NCBI GenBank assembly: GCA_034432555.1
Contig: DAOUBW010000013.1
Coordinates: 310,001 to 374,000 of the forward strand
Length of the DNA stretch: 64,000 nucleotides
DNA from: CP2-2F sp034432555
Lineage (GTDB): Bacteria > Chloroflexota > Anaerolineae > Aggregatilineales > UBA2796
Direction of reading: 5' to 3'
Positions 1 through 7,855 of this stretch are shown here, piece by piece (positions within the stretch are counted from its first letter, which is position 1; each line of letters starts with the position of its first letter). The notes under the pieces are model-generated. The model saw nothing but the letters and a program-made list of their open reading frames with translations, did not search any database and was not told where the DNA came from. Both the position numbers and the translations under genes were made by a program.

Positions 1-935
1 AGCGGCTGCATCAGGCTGAAGGCAGGGCGCTGCACCTCTTGAAAAATGCGCTCACGGCGCGCATCCGGCGCCACAAGGTGAACGCGAGTCGCTGCCTGTG
101 GCTGAAGGCTGAAAAAATCGGCGGCGCGCAGCACACCCAGATAGATTGAGTAGCTGTGTTTGATCTCAAAAGCGCGCACAATCTGATCGTCATGCAACCA
201 GAGCATATCAAAGCGCTCGATTGTCTCTCGCGTCAGCGTATCCAAGTCAAATGCTTCAAACGAGTCAAGCATAGGACGCTGTTTCGGCTTCCACTCACGG
301 AAGATTGCCGAGCGATCCTCATGCGGAATCCAGATTGTATAGCCCATCTTGGCGCCTGAGTCGGCAAGCAGTGCCTGCACGCGAACTGTTTCACGCGCCT
401 CGATGTTGCTGTTGAAAAGTTCCTCAATCGCCATATCGTGCAGATCGGGCATGGCGGCGATCAGGCTGCGCCCATCGCTGCGCGTAAGGCGGCGCGCTAA
501 AAGTGCGGCATAAGCTGTCTCGTCATAGCCAATTTGCTGCCCACTGTCAGCGTAGGCACGTAAAAAATCTGCAAGGAAGCTGCCATCTGCTTCGCTCAGG
601 GCTGTGAGCGTTGTCCGCAAGGTTGGAATAGCACTCGCCATGCCCTTATCGCGCTGGCGCGTGAAAGAGAGCGCCGTCCACAGCCGATTATGCGTTAGCG
701 GCACGCCTTGCTCTTTGGTAAGCCATACTAACGGCGCAACACGGACTTGCGCGCCTTGTGGCGCTGCCAGCACTTCCAACACACCCACCCAGCGCGCCAA
801 AGCAGGCAGATAGGCGATCAGGTGATCACCCGACTGCAAGGCAGCCAGTGTCTGGGCGCGCCAAGCAGGAAAATGCAGCCTATCAGTGAAGGTTTCATAA
901 GCGCTGGGCGAAAGCAGGGCAAGGTAATATGCCAT
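1..935 (-). CDS. EVE-like domain plus PD-(D/E)XK nuclease-like protein, C-terminus cut by window edge
   Basis: An open frame of about 311 codons runs leftward off the window without a stop. The first ~80 residues (MAYYLALLSPSAYETF, then GDHLIAYLPALARWVGVLEV) resemble the EVE/PUA-like fold that binds modified bases. The C-terminal part has a D-x(n)-E-x-K pattern (DMLWL then FEIKHSYSIYLGVLR), typical of PD-(D/E)XK restriction-type nucleases, where the segment is usually written EVEHSTSIYSGLLR. The ATG at 935 gives the start; an AAGGA lies about 13 nt upstream, so the RBS is not ideal. The domain calls come from pattern memory, not a search. A role in nucleic-acid defence or processing is inference. 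The protein could equally be an uncharacterised housekeeping nuclease. Confidence 0.6.
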   Translation of the reverse strand, partial: MAYYLALLSPSAYETFTDRLHFPAWRAQTLAALQSGDHLIAYLPALARWVGVLEVLAAPQGAQVRVAPLVWLTKEQGVPLTHNRLWTALSFTRQRDKGMASAIPTLRTTLTALSEADGSFLADFLRAYADSGQQIGYDETAYAALLARRLTRSDGRSLIAAMPDLHDMAIEELFNSNIEARETVRVQALLADSGAKMGYTIWIPHEDRSAIFREWKPKQRPMLDSFEAFDLDTLTRETIERFDMLWLHDDQIVRAFEIKHSYSIYLGVLRAADFFSLQPQAATRVHLVAPDARRERIFQEVQRPAFSLMQP

Positions 936-1008
936 AGGCGCGGGCAGTCCTTTTCATCTGAATGTGTCACAGGCAAATATAGCGGCTTTAGGGCTGCGCT
1001 GCCAAGCC

Positions 1009-1704
1009 TTACGGTAGATCGTCGGCGATCAGCACCAAGTCGTGCGGCTTGATGAGCGTAATCTGTTCGCGTCCAACCTCTAGCAAGCCTTCGCGCTGCC
1101 ATGCCGTCAGCGTGCGGCTGACCGTCTCTAAGGTGGTGCCGTTCATCTGCGCCAAATCTTGGCGGCTCAGGCGCACGTCAAGGTAAATGCTGCCGTCAGC
1201 CTGCTTGACGCCAACTTTGCGCGCCAAACGCACTAGTGAGCGCGCTAGGCGCTGCTGCACACGCTCAGCGCTCAGCTCGCGGATGCGCTCATGCGCCTCG
1301 TGCAGGCGTTCGGCAAGCATCCGCACCACACGGACGGCAAGCGGCGCGTGCTGCTGCATCACATGCCACATGGGCGCGCCGGGTAAGGACAAGAGTTCGC
1401 AGTCTTCTAGCGCCTCAGCCGTTGCAGGATACGAATCATTGCTGATCGCCACCAATAAGCCGATCAGATCACCCTCGCTAAAGGTCGCCAATGTTACGTC
1501 TTTGCCTTCGGGCGTATGCTGCACAAGGCGCAGCCTGCCGCGCTGCAACAGGTAGAAGGTATGGGCAGGTTCACCCTGATGAAAGAGGTGTTCGCCATTG
1601 CGAATCTGGCAAGTGCGGGCAGTCCGCAAAAGCTGTTCATAGAGGTGCGGCGGCAGATCGGCAAAGAGTTCGGCGCGCTTGGGTGCAGGGTCGGGCGTCG
1701 TCAC
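1009..1704 (-). CDS. Crp/Fnr family transcriptional regulator (FNR/Dnr-like specificity)
   Basis: The 231-residue product has an N-terminal cyclic-nucleotide-binding-type beta-barrel (RNGEHLFHQGEPAHTFYLL), a long dimerisation helix and a C-terminal winged helix. The recognition helix reads TLETVSRTL, which holds the E-x-x-S-R signature that reads TTGAT half-sites in FNR, Dnr and NnrR. No N-terminal cysteine cluster is present, so an FNR-type iron-sulfur oxygen sensor is unlikely; a heme/NO (Dnr-like) or other sensor is more probable. The start is a GTG at 1704, six bases from a perfect TTGAT-N4-ATCAA box (1710-1723), so autoregulation is expected. The gene is divergent from the DUF1858 and YwiC-like genes, its likely targets. 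Confidence 0.88.
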   Translation of the reverse strand: MTTPDPAPKRAELFADLPPHLYEQLLRTARTCQIRNGEHLFHQGEPAHTFYLLQRGRLRLVQHTPEGKDVTLATFSEGDLIGLLVAISNDSYPATAEALEDCELLSLPGAPMWHVMQQHAPLAVRVVRMLAERLHEAHERIRELSAERVQQRLARSLVRLARKVGVKQADGSIYLDVRLSRQDLAQMNGTTLETVSRTLTAWQREGLLEVGREQITLIKPHDLVLIADDLP

Positions 1705-1709
1705 AACGA

Positions 1710-1723
1710 TTGATCCATATCAA
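1710..1723. promoter_or_regulatory. FNR/Dnr-type operator between divergent genes
   Basis: TTGATCCATATCAA is a perfect match to the FNR-family consensus TTGAT-N4-ATCAA. Rightward, a candidate -10 TATCCT (1746-1751) would put transcription start near 1758, so the box centre (1716.5) falls at about -41.5, the class II activation position. Leftward it lies six bases from the GTG start of the Crp/Fnr gene, where binding would block or modulate the regulator's own expression. Confidence 0.8.
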
Positions 1724-1784
1724 GGACTGTCATAAAAGGAGAGTGTATCCTACCCTCAGGGCATTTCACAAGGAACAGTGCGCT

Positions 1785-2021
1785 GTGTTTAGCCAAAGGA
1801 TAATCTCGGAAGAGACGTATATTGAAGACTTGCTCACGCGCTATCCACAAGCGGCGCAGGTGTTTATGGTTTGGCGCTTGGCGTGTGTTGGCTGTTGGCT
1901 GGCGTGTTTCCACACCCTGCACGATCTCACCGAGATTTACGGCATAGATATACAGGCATTTATGGCAGATTTAAGGCGTGTTATTGCGCCAAACGCGCCG
2001 CAGGTACATGATCGCTCTTAA
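1785..2021 (+). CDS. DUF1858-type redox disulfide domain protein
   Basis: A 78-residue protein from GTG at 1785, with AAGGAA about 7 nt upstream. It starts MFSQRIISEETYIEDLL and carries WRLACVGCWLACFHTL with a C-x-x-C pair, followed by a helix ending in the YGIDIQAFM pattern. That is the layout of the DUF1858 / hybrid-cluster-protein-associated redox disulfide family. The upstream in-frame extension of the open frame overlaps the divergent regulator and is not used. Placement behind an FNR-type box fits a role under low oxygen or nitrosative conditions; the actual reaction is unknown. Confidence 0.82.
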   Translation: MFSQRIISEETYIEDLLTRYPQAAQVFMVWRLACVGCWLACFHTLHDLTEIYGIDIQAFMADLRRVIAPNAPQVHDRS

Positions 2022-2038
2022 GGGCTGAGGTAAAGCTG

Positions 2039-2848
2039 ATGGGAAGTATCGTGATGAGTAGTTCAACCACAAAGACGCGCAGCACATGGCGCAGCGTTGT
2101 GCTGCCGACTGAACACGGCGCGTGGGGCTTCCTGAGCGAGCCGATTCTGCTGGGCTTGTTGGTGGCGTTTTCGTGGGCGGGCGTTGCGCTTGGCGTTGCT
2201 GCTTTTGGCGTCTTCTTGGTGCAGCAACCCCTTAAGATTGCCCTTAAGGATCGGCTGCGCGGCAAGTTCTACCCACGCACCAAGCTGGCAGCACGTTTTG
2301 CTGCGTTGTTTGGCGCGCTCGCCGCCATTGGCGGTGGGTTGGCACTGTTGAGCGCACGCCAAAATTTTCTTGCGCCGCTGCTGATTGCCGTACCGTTGGC
2401 GCTCCTCCAAGTTGGCTATGCGGCGCGTAATCAAGGGCGCGCCCTGATCCCAGAGATCAGCGGCGCGTGGGCGTTAGGCGCCTCTGCGGCAATGATCGGG
2501 CTGGCAGGCGGCTTGCCAGCAGGGACGGCATTCTTGCTGTGGTTGATTATGGCAACTCGTGCGCTCATCTCGATTATGTATGTGCGTGTGCGCCTGCGCC
2601 GTGCGCGCCGTGAGTCAGCACAGATTACGGGCGCGCTGATCCTGCATATGGCAGCCCTGCTTGGTTTTGCCCTGTTGTGGTGGATGGGCGTGGTTGGGGC
2701 TGCCTTGCCAGCTGCCTTTGGCGTGCTGTTGGCGCGTGCTGCCAAAGGCTTGATGGCACCTGTGGACGTGCCAACCAAAGTGATCGGCTTTACGGAGATG
2801 GGCTATGGCGTGTTGGTTGCATTCTTGGCAGCTGCCGCAGTTGGTTGA
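2039..2848 (+). CDS. YwiC-like integral membrane protein
   Basis: A polytopic membrane protein of about 269 residues with the family opening VVLPTEHGAWGFLSEPILLG, followed by many hydrophobic segments and short Arg-rich loops (RLRRARRESAQ). This matches the YwiC-like family; in Bacillus subtilis ywiC sits beside fnr and the nitrate-respiration genes. The gene follows the DUF1858 gene by 17 bases, probably in the same FNR-box-driven transcript. ATG 2039 gives the longest form. ATG 2054 is also good, with GGGAAG seven bases upstream, and would shorten the protein by five residues. The molecular function is not known. Confidence 0.83.
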   Translation: MGSIVMSSSTTKTRSTWRSVVLPTEHGAWGFLSEPILLGLLVAFSWAGVALGVAAFGVFLVQQPLKIALKDRLRGKFYPRTKLAARFAALFGALAAIGGGLALLSARQNFLAPLLIAVPLALLQVGYAARNQGRALIPEISGAWALGASAAMIGLAGGLPAGTAFLLWLIMATRALISIMYVRVRLRRARRESAQITGALILHMAALLGFALLWWMGVVGAALPAAFGVLLARAAKGLMAPVDVPTKVIGFTEMGYGVLVAFLAAAAVG

Positions 2849-2870
2849 TCAGCGCGCTGCACTGTATAAT
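2841..2870 (+). promoter_or_regulatory. Predicted sigma-70-type promoter for bcp
   Basis: TTGGTT (2841-2846), 18-base spacer, TATAAT (2865-2870). The -35 overlaps the stop codon of the preceding YwiC-like gene, so bcp can be transcribed independently of it. Confidence 0.55.
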
Positions 2871-2908
2871 GGCACCTATCAAGTAACCTTTAAGGGAAGC
2901 ACCCTACA

Positions 2909-3379
2909 ATGAGCGATCTGCCAACTCTGCAAGCGCTGGCGGGCATCAGCCTGCAAGATGACGCCGAACAAACCGTAACCTTAGCCCACTATCTCGGTAA
3001 GCGGCTGCTGATCTTCTTTTTCCCAAAGGCTGGCACCTCTGGTTGCACAGATCAGGCGTGCGGCTTCCGTGACGCCTTCCCACAGATTGAGGCAAAGGGC
3101 GCGCTGGTGATCGGCATTAGTCCTGATGCGCCAAAAGCGCTTGCTAAATGGCGTGCCAAAGAAAGCCTGCCCTATATCCTGCTCAGCGACCCTGATCATC
3201 GCTTGGCAGATGCCTTTGGCGTGTGGGGCGAAAAAAGCATGTACGGCAAGAAATATATGGGCATTATCCGCTCACATTTCGTGGTGAATGCGGAGGGGAA
3301 GATCGAGGCGGCGGAAATCAAGATCAGCCCGAAGGACAGCGTGAAAAAAGGTGTGGCTGCCTTGCTGAAGGATGCCTAA
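2909..3379 (+). CDS. bcp: Peroxiredoxin, Bcp/PrxQ family
   Basis: A thiol peroxidase of 156 residues that reduces hydroperoxides in the cytoplasm using thioredoxin-type donors. The active site reads FFFPKAGTSGCTDQACGFRD: peroxidatic Cys46 and resolving Cys51 five residues later, the atypical two-Cys PrxQ arrangement. The usual family text is PKADTPGCT, so the Gly-Thr-Ser version here is a mild deviation. Length is normal for the family. It has its own upstream promoter (TATAAT at 2865), and its stop codon directly abuts the ATG of the next gene. Confidence 0.93.
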   Translation: MSDLPTLQALAGISLQDDAEQTVTLAHYLGKRLLIFFFPKAGTSGCTDQACGFRDAFPQIEAKGALVIGISPDAPKALAKWRAKESLPYILLSDPDHRLADAFGVWGEKSMYGKKYMGIIRSHFVVNAEGKIEAAEIKISPKDSVKKGVAALLKDA

Positions 3380-4432
3380 ATGCGCCGCCTTGCCTTACTC
3401 TGCGCTGCGTTGATGTTACTCATCAGCTTTTCGCCTGTTCGGGCAGATGATCCACCCACGGCGACACCTGCCGCCGCCCTGCCCGATCCCAACGCGCTGA
3501 CCAACAGCGTAACCTATTGGGATGTGGGCATTACGCTGAGCTATCCCGCTGCGTGGCGGGCGCCGCTGTTCATCAATGGGCAAATGCTCTTAGGCACTGA
3601 TCCGAGCGCAGCGCTGAGCGGCACCCTTGAGCAGCCAATTGTGGCGCTGCGAATTATTGATCCCGTCGAGGAACTCGGCTTGCCCAAAGGCAGCGACCTA
3701 ACCGAGATCGCTATCGCGCTCAACCTGACGATTGGCGATTCCCTGATTGTGGAGGAATCTGCCTTAGGCACATTGGCAGGCTTGGATGCAGGCTTTGCCG
3801 AAGTGGAGAATCCGGAGCGCGGCTTGTACGGGCAAAGTTTCGCCTTCTTGCTGCCAGATGGACGTTATGCCGCGCTTAGCGGAATCTCACGTGGCGATCA
3901 ATGGGCAAACTTTGTGACCGTCTTTGCCGAGATACGCGCTTCAGCACGCTTGCTCAGCGCACGCGATGTTTCCGCACCGCCGTTGGGCGATGGTGTGGTG
4001 ACCTTTGCAGCAGGCGCGCTCCAACTCAGGCTGCCGCAAGGCTGGCAACCTGAGCCATTGGCGAACACGCTTATCGCCTACCGCACGGCTGAAAGCGTGC
4101 GCTACGCGGACGACAGCGCCCTTGCCAACGGTGCGATGCTTGTGCTTGGCACACAAGACACATTGCCGCAAGGACAGACCTTTAATCAGGCTGTGCGGAC
4201 GCTCTTCGGTTTAGATGACTCCGCGCCACTAAGCGCTGAGCAGATCGGCGGACGCCCTGCCCTGCGCCACGAGACGTTCGATCCGATCAGCGCGCAGCAT
4301 CTCGTCTTTATTGCAGTGCAGCGCACACCTGATCAGCTCACCATCATCCGCTGGAGTGCGCCGCTGCTGTTCTACCGTGCCTACCAACCGACCTTCAAGG
4401 CAATCTTGGAGTCGGTGCGCTTTACCAACTGA
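3380..4432 (+). CDS. Predicted secreted protein of unknown function
   Basis: 350 residues starting with a clear signal peptide (MRRLALLCAALMLLISFSPVRA, cleavage after ~22). The mature part contains two similar halves, each with a 'TYWDVGITLSYPAAW' / 'GALQLRLPQGWQPEP' type opening, which suggests a duplicated domain of the PsbP/lipoprotein-like kind. No catalytic motif was recognised. The ATG directly follows the bcp stop codon and the next gene starts three bases after this one ends, so the three are probably co-transcribed. Confidence 0.75.
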   Translation: MRRLALLCAALMLLISFSPVRADDPPTATPAAALPDPNALTNSVTYWDVGITLSYPAAWRAPLFINGQMLLGTDPSAALSGTLEQPIVALRIIDPVEELGLPKGSDLTEIAIALNLTIGDSLIVEESALGTLAGLDAGFAEVENPERGLYGQSFAFLLPDGRYAALSGISRGDQWANFVTVFAEIRASARLLSARDVSAPPLGDGVVTFAAGALQLRLPQGWQPEPLANTLIAYRTAESVRYADDSALANGAMLVLGTQDTLPQGQTFNQAVRTLFGLDDSAPLSAEQIGGRPALRHETFDPISAQHLVFIAVQRTPDQLTIIRWSAPLLFYRAYQPTFKAILESVRFTN

Positions 4433-4435
4433 TCT

Positions 4436-5152
4436 ATGCTCAAACGCCGTTTGTTATACAGCCTTGTGCCGCTGCTGCTGATGGCTGCCCTTGCCTTTCT
4501 GGTGTGGCGCGGCAGGCTTGGCGGCATTTCGCCAACCGCCGAAACATTGCGCGCTTGGTTTCAGTCGCCAGAGGCGCGTCCAGCCCTGATCAGCCGCTTT
4601 ACAGCGCCCTGCCCAAACGCGCCTTTTCTGCTGCCCTCAACAGGCTTTGTCGGCTTTTTGTACGGCGACCCAACGGCGCCGTATACGCCGCTGTCGCCGC
4701 ACACTGGCATTGATATTTTCGGCGATGGCGCCGTTGGCAGCATCCCTGTTTACGCCGCCTATGATGGCTATCTGACGCGCCTGCCGGAATGGCGCAGCAG
4801 CGTGATCATCCGCCACCCAAGCGATCCGCTCCAGCCTGACCGCCAAATCTGGACGTATTACACACACATGGCAAGCGAGAATGGCGCCCAATCCTACATT
4901 GTGGATGACTTCCCGCCCGCCACCAGCGAGAAATTCGTGCAGCGCGGCACGCTGCTCGGCTACCAAGGCTTGTACAGCGGTGCAGCCTATCGCATTGGGT
5001 TGCATGTGCATTTCAGCGTGGTGCTGAGCGAACCTGATGGCAGTTTCCGCAACGAGACGCAGATCGGCAACACGCTCGATCCATCGCCTTATCTCGGCTT
5101 TAATGTGGATGCGCGCCGTAATCCGACTATCCCGATCCGCTGCGGCTTATGA
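4436..5152 (+). CDS. M23-family peptidase-like protein (LytM), membrane-anchored
   Basis: 238 residues with an N-terminal membrane anchor (LLYSLVPLLLMAALAFLVW), then an extracytoplasmic domain. Zinc-ligand motifs of M23 metallopeptidases are visible: H-x3-D in SPHTGIDIFG and H-x-H in IGLHVHFSV. These enzymes cut peptidoglycan cross-bridges or act as divisome activators. The gene starts three bases after the preceding secreted-protein gene. It ends with a six-base overlap against the convergent Wzz-like gene. Confidence 0.85.
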   Translation: MLKRRLLYSLVPLLLMAALAFLVWRGRLGGISPTAETLRAWFQSPEARPALISRFTAPCPNAPFLLPSTGFVGFLYGDPTAPYTPLSPHTGIDIFGDGAVGSIPVYAAYDGYLTRLPEWRSSVIIRHPSDPLQPDRQIWTYYTHMASENGAQSYIVDDFPPATSEKFVQRGTLLGYQGLYSGAAYRIGLHVHFSVVLSEPDGSFRNETQIGNTLDPSPYLGFNVDARRNPTIPIRCGL

Positions 5153-5842
5153 GCGCGGAATTTCGGCTAGGATGGTCAGGTCAAGTGCCTCTAACTCGCG
5201 GCGCGTGCGGAGCGTTGGATCGAGGTATTCGGCAAGGAAAGCAAGCCCAACGCCGCCTAAAACGCCAATCAAGACGCGCAACAAGGGCGCTAGGCGCTCT
5301 GTGATCGGCGTTGGCACTGGCAGCACTTCCACAGCATCCAGCGGCACGATGCGCGCTGGCTGCCCGCTGAGCTGTGGAAAATAAGCAGCGCTTTTCTGCG
5401 TCAATACCTGTATGGCTGCCTCTGCCACAGCGCGCAGCAGATCAGGATCAGCCGCCGTCAGGTAAAGCGTCATAATGCTCCGCACGCTATCAGAGGCGAT
5501 CATCGCCCGCACGGTTTCGCTGTCCGTCGTTTGTTCGGCAGCATTCAGCAGCACCACAACCTCACGCGCAAAGGATTCCGTCCGCAGCCATGCCGCAAGG
5601 TTGATGATGGCATACTCCGAGCCAAGCCACGAGATATAGCTGCTTTCTTCAAAGGTCTGTGCGGAGTCGGGCTGCGGCGGCTGCCCTGCTGTAAAGCGCA
5701 GCGTAACGCGCTGAAGCGGCATTGGGCGCAACGCCTGCCCTAGCGTTGGCAAGCTGAGTGCCAGCGCGACTAAGGCAGGCACTGCGATCAGCCACCAACG
5801 GCGGATCAGCACAGCAAACAGGCTTCGGAGTTCCATTGGCAT
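5147..5842 (-). CDS. Wzz/CapA-type polysaccharide chain-length protein
   Basis: 231 residues with a short cytoplasmic N-terminus, a first membrane span (WWLIAVPALVALALSLP), an extracytoplasmic domain, and a second span near the C-terminus (LAPLLRVLIGVLGGVGLAFLAEYLD) followed by a short tail. This is the layout of Wzz/YveK polysaccharide co-polymerases lacking a fused tyrosine kinase. It is smaller than typical Wzz proteins. The gene is convergent with the M23 peptidase gene and lies five bases downstream of hom on the same strand. Confidence 0.72.
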   Translation of the reverse strand: MPMELRSLFAVLIRRWWLIAVPALVALALSLPTLGQALRPMPLQRVTLRFTAGQPPQPDSAQTFEESSYISWLGSEYAIINLAAWLRTESFAREVVVLLNAAEQTTDSETVRAMIASDSVRSIMTLYLTAADPDLLRAVAEAAIQVLTQKSAAYFPQLSGQPARIVPLDAVEVLPVPTPITERLAPLLRVLIGVLGGVGLAFLAEYLDPTLRTRRELEALDLTILAEIPRS

Positions 5843-5847
5843 TCACC

Positions 5848-6891
5848 TCACAACCATTCAGCCAATTCGATCAAGTCGGAGAGCAGCGCATAGGCAGTTG
5901 CCTTGCCGCCGGCGCCGGCGCCGGTCAGCGTTACTGCGCCGATCAGGTCAGTTTGATAAGTGATGGCATTCACGCCACCACCAACGCCCGCCAGCGGATC
6001 GCTGAGTGGTAAGCGTGTAGGGCGCACGGAAGCGCTCAAGTGTCCCTCAGCGCTGAGGGCGGCACGTGCGATCAGCTTCCAACGCTCGCCGTTTGCCTGT
6101 GCAGCTTGAATATCCTCAGGCGTTAGCTTAGTAATGCCTTCACGGTCAATGTCTGCCATGCTGAGCGCCTTGCCAAAGATGATATGCGCCAGGATGATCA
6201 GCTTGCCGGCGGCATCGAAGCCTTCTACATCGTTGGTTGGGTCAGCCTCCGCGTAGCCGCGTGCTTGCGCCTCGCGCAGGGCGTCAGCGTAAGGTTTGCC
6301 GCCTTCCATCTCGGTGAGGATGAAGTTGGTCGTGCCGTTCACAATGCCGCGCAGCTCGCTAATTTGGCAGCCTGCCAAGCCCTTGCGCGCCAAACGCAGC
6401 ACGGGCGTACCGCCCATCACCGTGCCTTCAAAGCCCAAGAAAACATCGCGGTGCGCTGCTTGTGCCATCAGATCGGGATAGGCGAGCGCAATTGGACCTT
6501 TGTTGGCGGTAATGACATGCTTACCGGCTGCCAATGCCGCACGAATATGCCCCATAGCAGGTTCGGCATTATTTTCGTAGGTGGTCGGCGTGATCTCAAT
6601 GACGGCATCCACACCGGGGCGGGTGAGCATGGTCAGTGGCTCTAGCCCACGGATCAGGCGCGGCTGCGTTGGATAATTGTTAAGGTGACCACTCTCCGCT
6701 GCTTGTGAGAGGGCGTCAAGGGCTAAGCCATCGAGGCGGAACAGTGAGCCGCGCCGTGCTGTCGCCACGCCGATCAGGTTCAGGCGCAGGTTATGGTGCG
6801 TTTCAAGGTAAGTGTGCCGCGCTTGCAGCAAATCTACAAAGCCGCGCCCAACAGCGCCAAAGCCAATCAGGGCAAGGTTGAGTGTCTTCAT
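5848..6891 (-). CDS. hom: Homoserine dehydrogenase
   Basis: Reduces aspartate semialdehyde to homoserine with NAD(P)H, the branch point to threonine and methionine. The 347-residue protein has the N-terminal Rossmann motif LIGFGAVGRGFVDLL, the catalytic region ITANKGPIAL, the substrate motif GTTNFILTEM and the AEADPTNDVEGFDAAGK signature. It lacks a C-terminal ACT domain, so feedback by threonine through ACT is not expected. ATG 6891 is preferred over the longer frame because GGAG lies eight bases upstream. Later steps of the pathway (thrB and a metB-like gene) are at 42-45 kb. Confidence 0.93.
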   Translation of the reverse strand: MKTLNLALIGFGAVGRGFVDLLQARHTYLETHHNLRLNLIGVATARRGSLFRLDGLALDALSQAAESGHLNNYPTQPRLIRGLEPLTMLTRPGVDAVIEITPTTYENNAEPAMGHIRAALAAGKHVITANKGPIALAYPDLMAQAAHRDVFLGFEGTVMGGTPVLRLARKGLAGCQISELRGIVNGTTNFILTEMEGGKPYADALREAQARGYAEADPTNDVEGFDAAGKLIILAHIIFGKALSMADIDREGITKLTPEDIQAAQANGERWKLIARAALSAEGHLSASVRPTRLPLSDPLAGVGGGVNAITYQTDLIGAVTLTGAGAGGKATAYALLSDLIELAEWL

Positions 6892-7008
6892 AGGGAGTCT
6901 CCGAGTGTGCGTTAGGGAATAGGGTATGCGCGTGAAGACCAACCTTAGCGCGTTTGCACCCAAAAGACAATAGCCGTCCTTTCCGTGCGGACAACCGCCT
7001 TGCTCTGC

Positions 7009-7527
7009 CTACCAGCCACTGTATTCGCCGCTGCCTGTGGCGCGATGCTGCACCCAGAATTTCTGGGCAACCTCTGGACGCGCAAAACGCACTGCCGCAC
7101 GCGGCTGATAGACCAGCTGCCCTTCCAAATGCCACTGGACGTGATCGCGCTGCGTGAAGGCGTGCGGAATGTGCCGCACAGTGCGTAACACCTGCCATGC
7201 CGCCGCCGAAAGGTATTGGGTGTGGATCATGCGGATAGCGCTCACGGCAAGGCACACAACCTGATTGGTGTGGGTTGCCTCAGCGTGTGGATCGAGTGCG
7301 ATTAGATCGCCAACGGCATAGCGCACACACTGATACAAGCAGACTGCCTCGACTGCCGCGTAGTGCCGCCAGGCGGTATAGGCACCTACAAAATGCCACA
7401 CCGCCGCCTGCTCATAAATATCACAGCGGCTGCTTGGCGCCAGCAGAGCGGCGTGCGCGCCCTGCGGCGGAAAGGTTGCGGGCGGTTCAAAACTGTGTGC
7501 GTTAAAGAGTTTCACGTCCAAAGTCAT
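7009..7527 (-). CDS. Conserved-looking hypothetical protein, 172 aa
   Basis: Not recognised. The ATG at 7527 is preceded by GGAGG four bases upstream. The upstream extension of the frame is not used. The middle part is rich in Tyr, His, Trp and Ala (WRHYAAVEAVCLYQCVRYAVGDLIAL), helical in character, with no catalytic motif seen. The start overlaps the end of the 74-residue ORF by 26 bases, so the two are probably translated from one message behind the TATACT promoter and the paired dyads at 7720-7796. Confidence 0.62.
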   Translation of the reverse strand: MTLDVKLFNAHSFEPPATFPPQGAHAALLAPSSRCDIYEQAAVWHFVGAYTAWRHYAAVEAVCLYQCVRYAVGDLIALDPHAEATHTNQVVCLAVSAIRMIHTQYLSAAAWQVLRTVRHIPHAFTQRDHVQWHLEGQLVYQPRAAVRFARPEVAQKFWVQHRATGSGEYSGW

Positions 7528-7726
7528 GCTGCCTCCAATACACCTGTAGCGTGGCAACCTTAGGCAATGGCGCTGTGAGGGCTGTCTGCTGGCAACAAAA
7601 AACCGCATCCTCTTGCACCAGAAGACGCGGAAAATCGCGTGGGACAGGTGTTTGCTCTTGTGTGAGCCACATCCCCTTGCAGGCAGGCACCTTAGGCTGT
7701 CCAACCCAGGTTGCCGAGCTTAGCAC
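7502..7726 (-). CDS. Small hypothetical protein, 74 aa
   Basis: Starts with GTG at 7726; AGGAG lies 12 bases upstream, a long spacing. The product has natural-looking composition (KGMWLTQEQTPVPRDFPRLL) and codon use like neighbouring genes, but no family was recognised. Support comes mostly from context: a good promoter reads into it, it overlaps the following gene's start by 26 bases, and its start codon lies inside an operator-like dyad. It could still be untranslated leader. Confidence 0.42.
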   Translation of the reverse strand: MLSSATWVGQPKVPACKGMWLTQEQTPVPRDFPRLLVQEDAVFCCQQTALTAPLPKVATLQVYWRQHDFGRETL

Positions 7727-7734
7727 TCTGCTAA
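7720..7734. repeat. Operator-like dyad, copy 1
   Basis: TTAGCA-CTC-TGCTAA, a perfect 6-bp inverted repeat with a three-base spacer, overlapping the GTG start of the 74-aa ORF. A second copy with the same half-sites lies at 7781-7796. Confidence 0.6.
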
Positions 7735-7758
7735 ACTACTCCTGATGCTATGGTGAAG

Positions 7759-7787
7759 AGTATAACAGGCTTCACGGCGTTTAGCAA
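7759..7787 (-). promoter_or_regulatory. Predicted promoter for the 7009-7726 operon
   Basis: On the minus strand TTGCTA (7787-7782), 17-base spacer, TATACT (7764-7759). Transcription would start near 7752, upstream of an AGGAG and the GTG at 7726. Confidence 0.6.
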
Positions 7788-7796
7788 GTCTGCTAA
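7781..7796. repeat. Operator-like dyad, copy 2, over the -35 element
   Basis: TTAGCA-AGTC-TGCTAA, the same half-sites as copy 1 but with a four-base spacer. It covers the -35 hexamer TTGCTA of the minus-strand promoter. Occupancy of both dyads by one repressor is the simplest reading. Confidence 0.6.
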
Positions 7797-7855
7797 GGCT
7801 TGCACTAGAAAGATTGTGATCCATGGGGTGCCTAGTAAGGTGCGTCCGTGCGGCA

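Noticed and set aside
1491..1784. Upstream extension of the DUF1858 frame
   Set aside because: It runs antisense through the Crp/Fnr gene and across the FNR box; family text begins at 1785.
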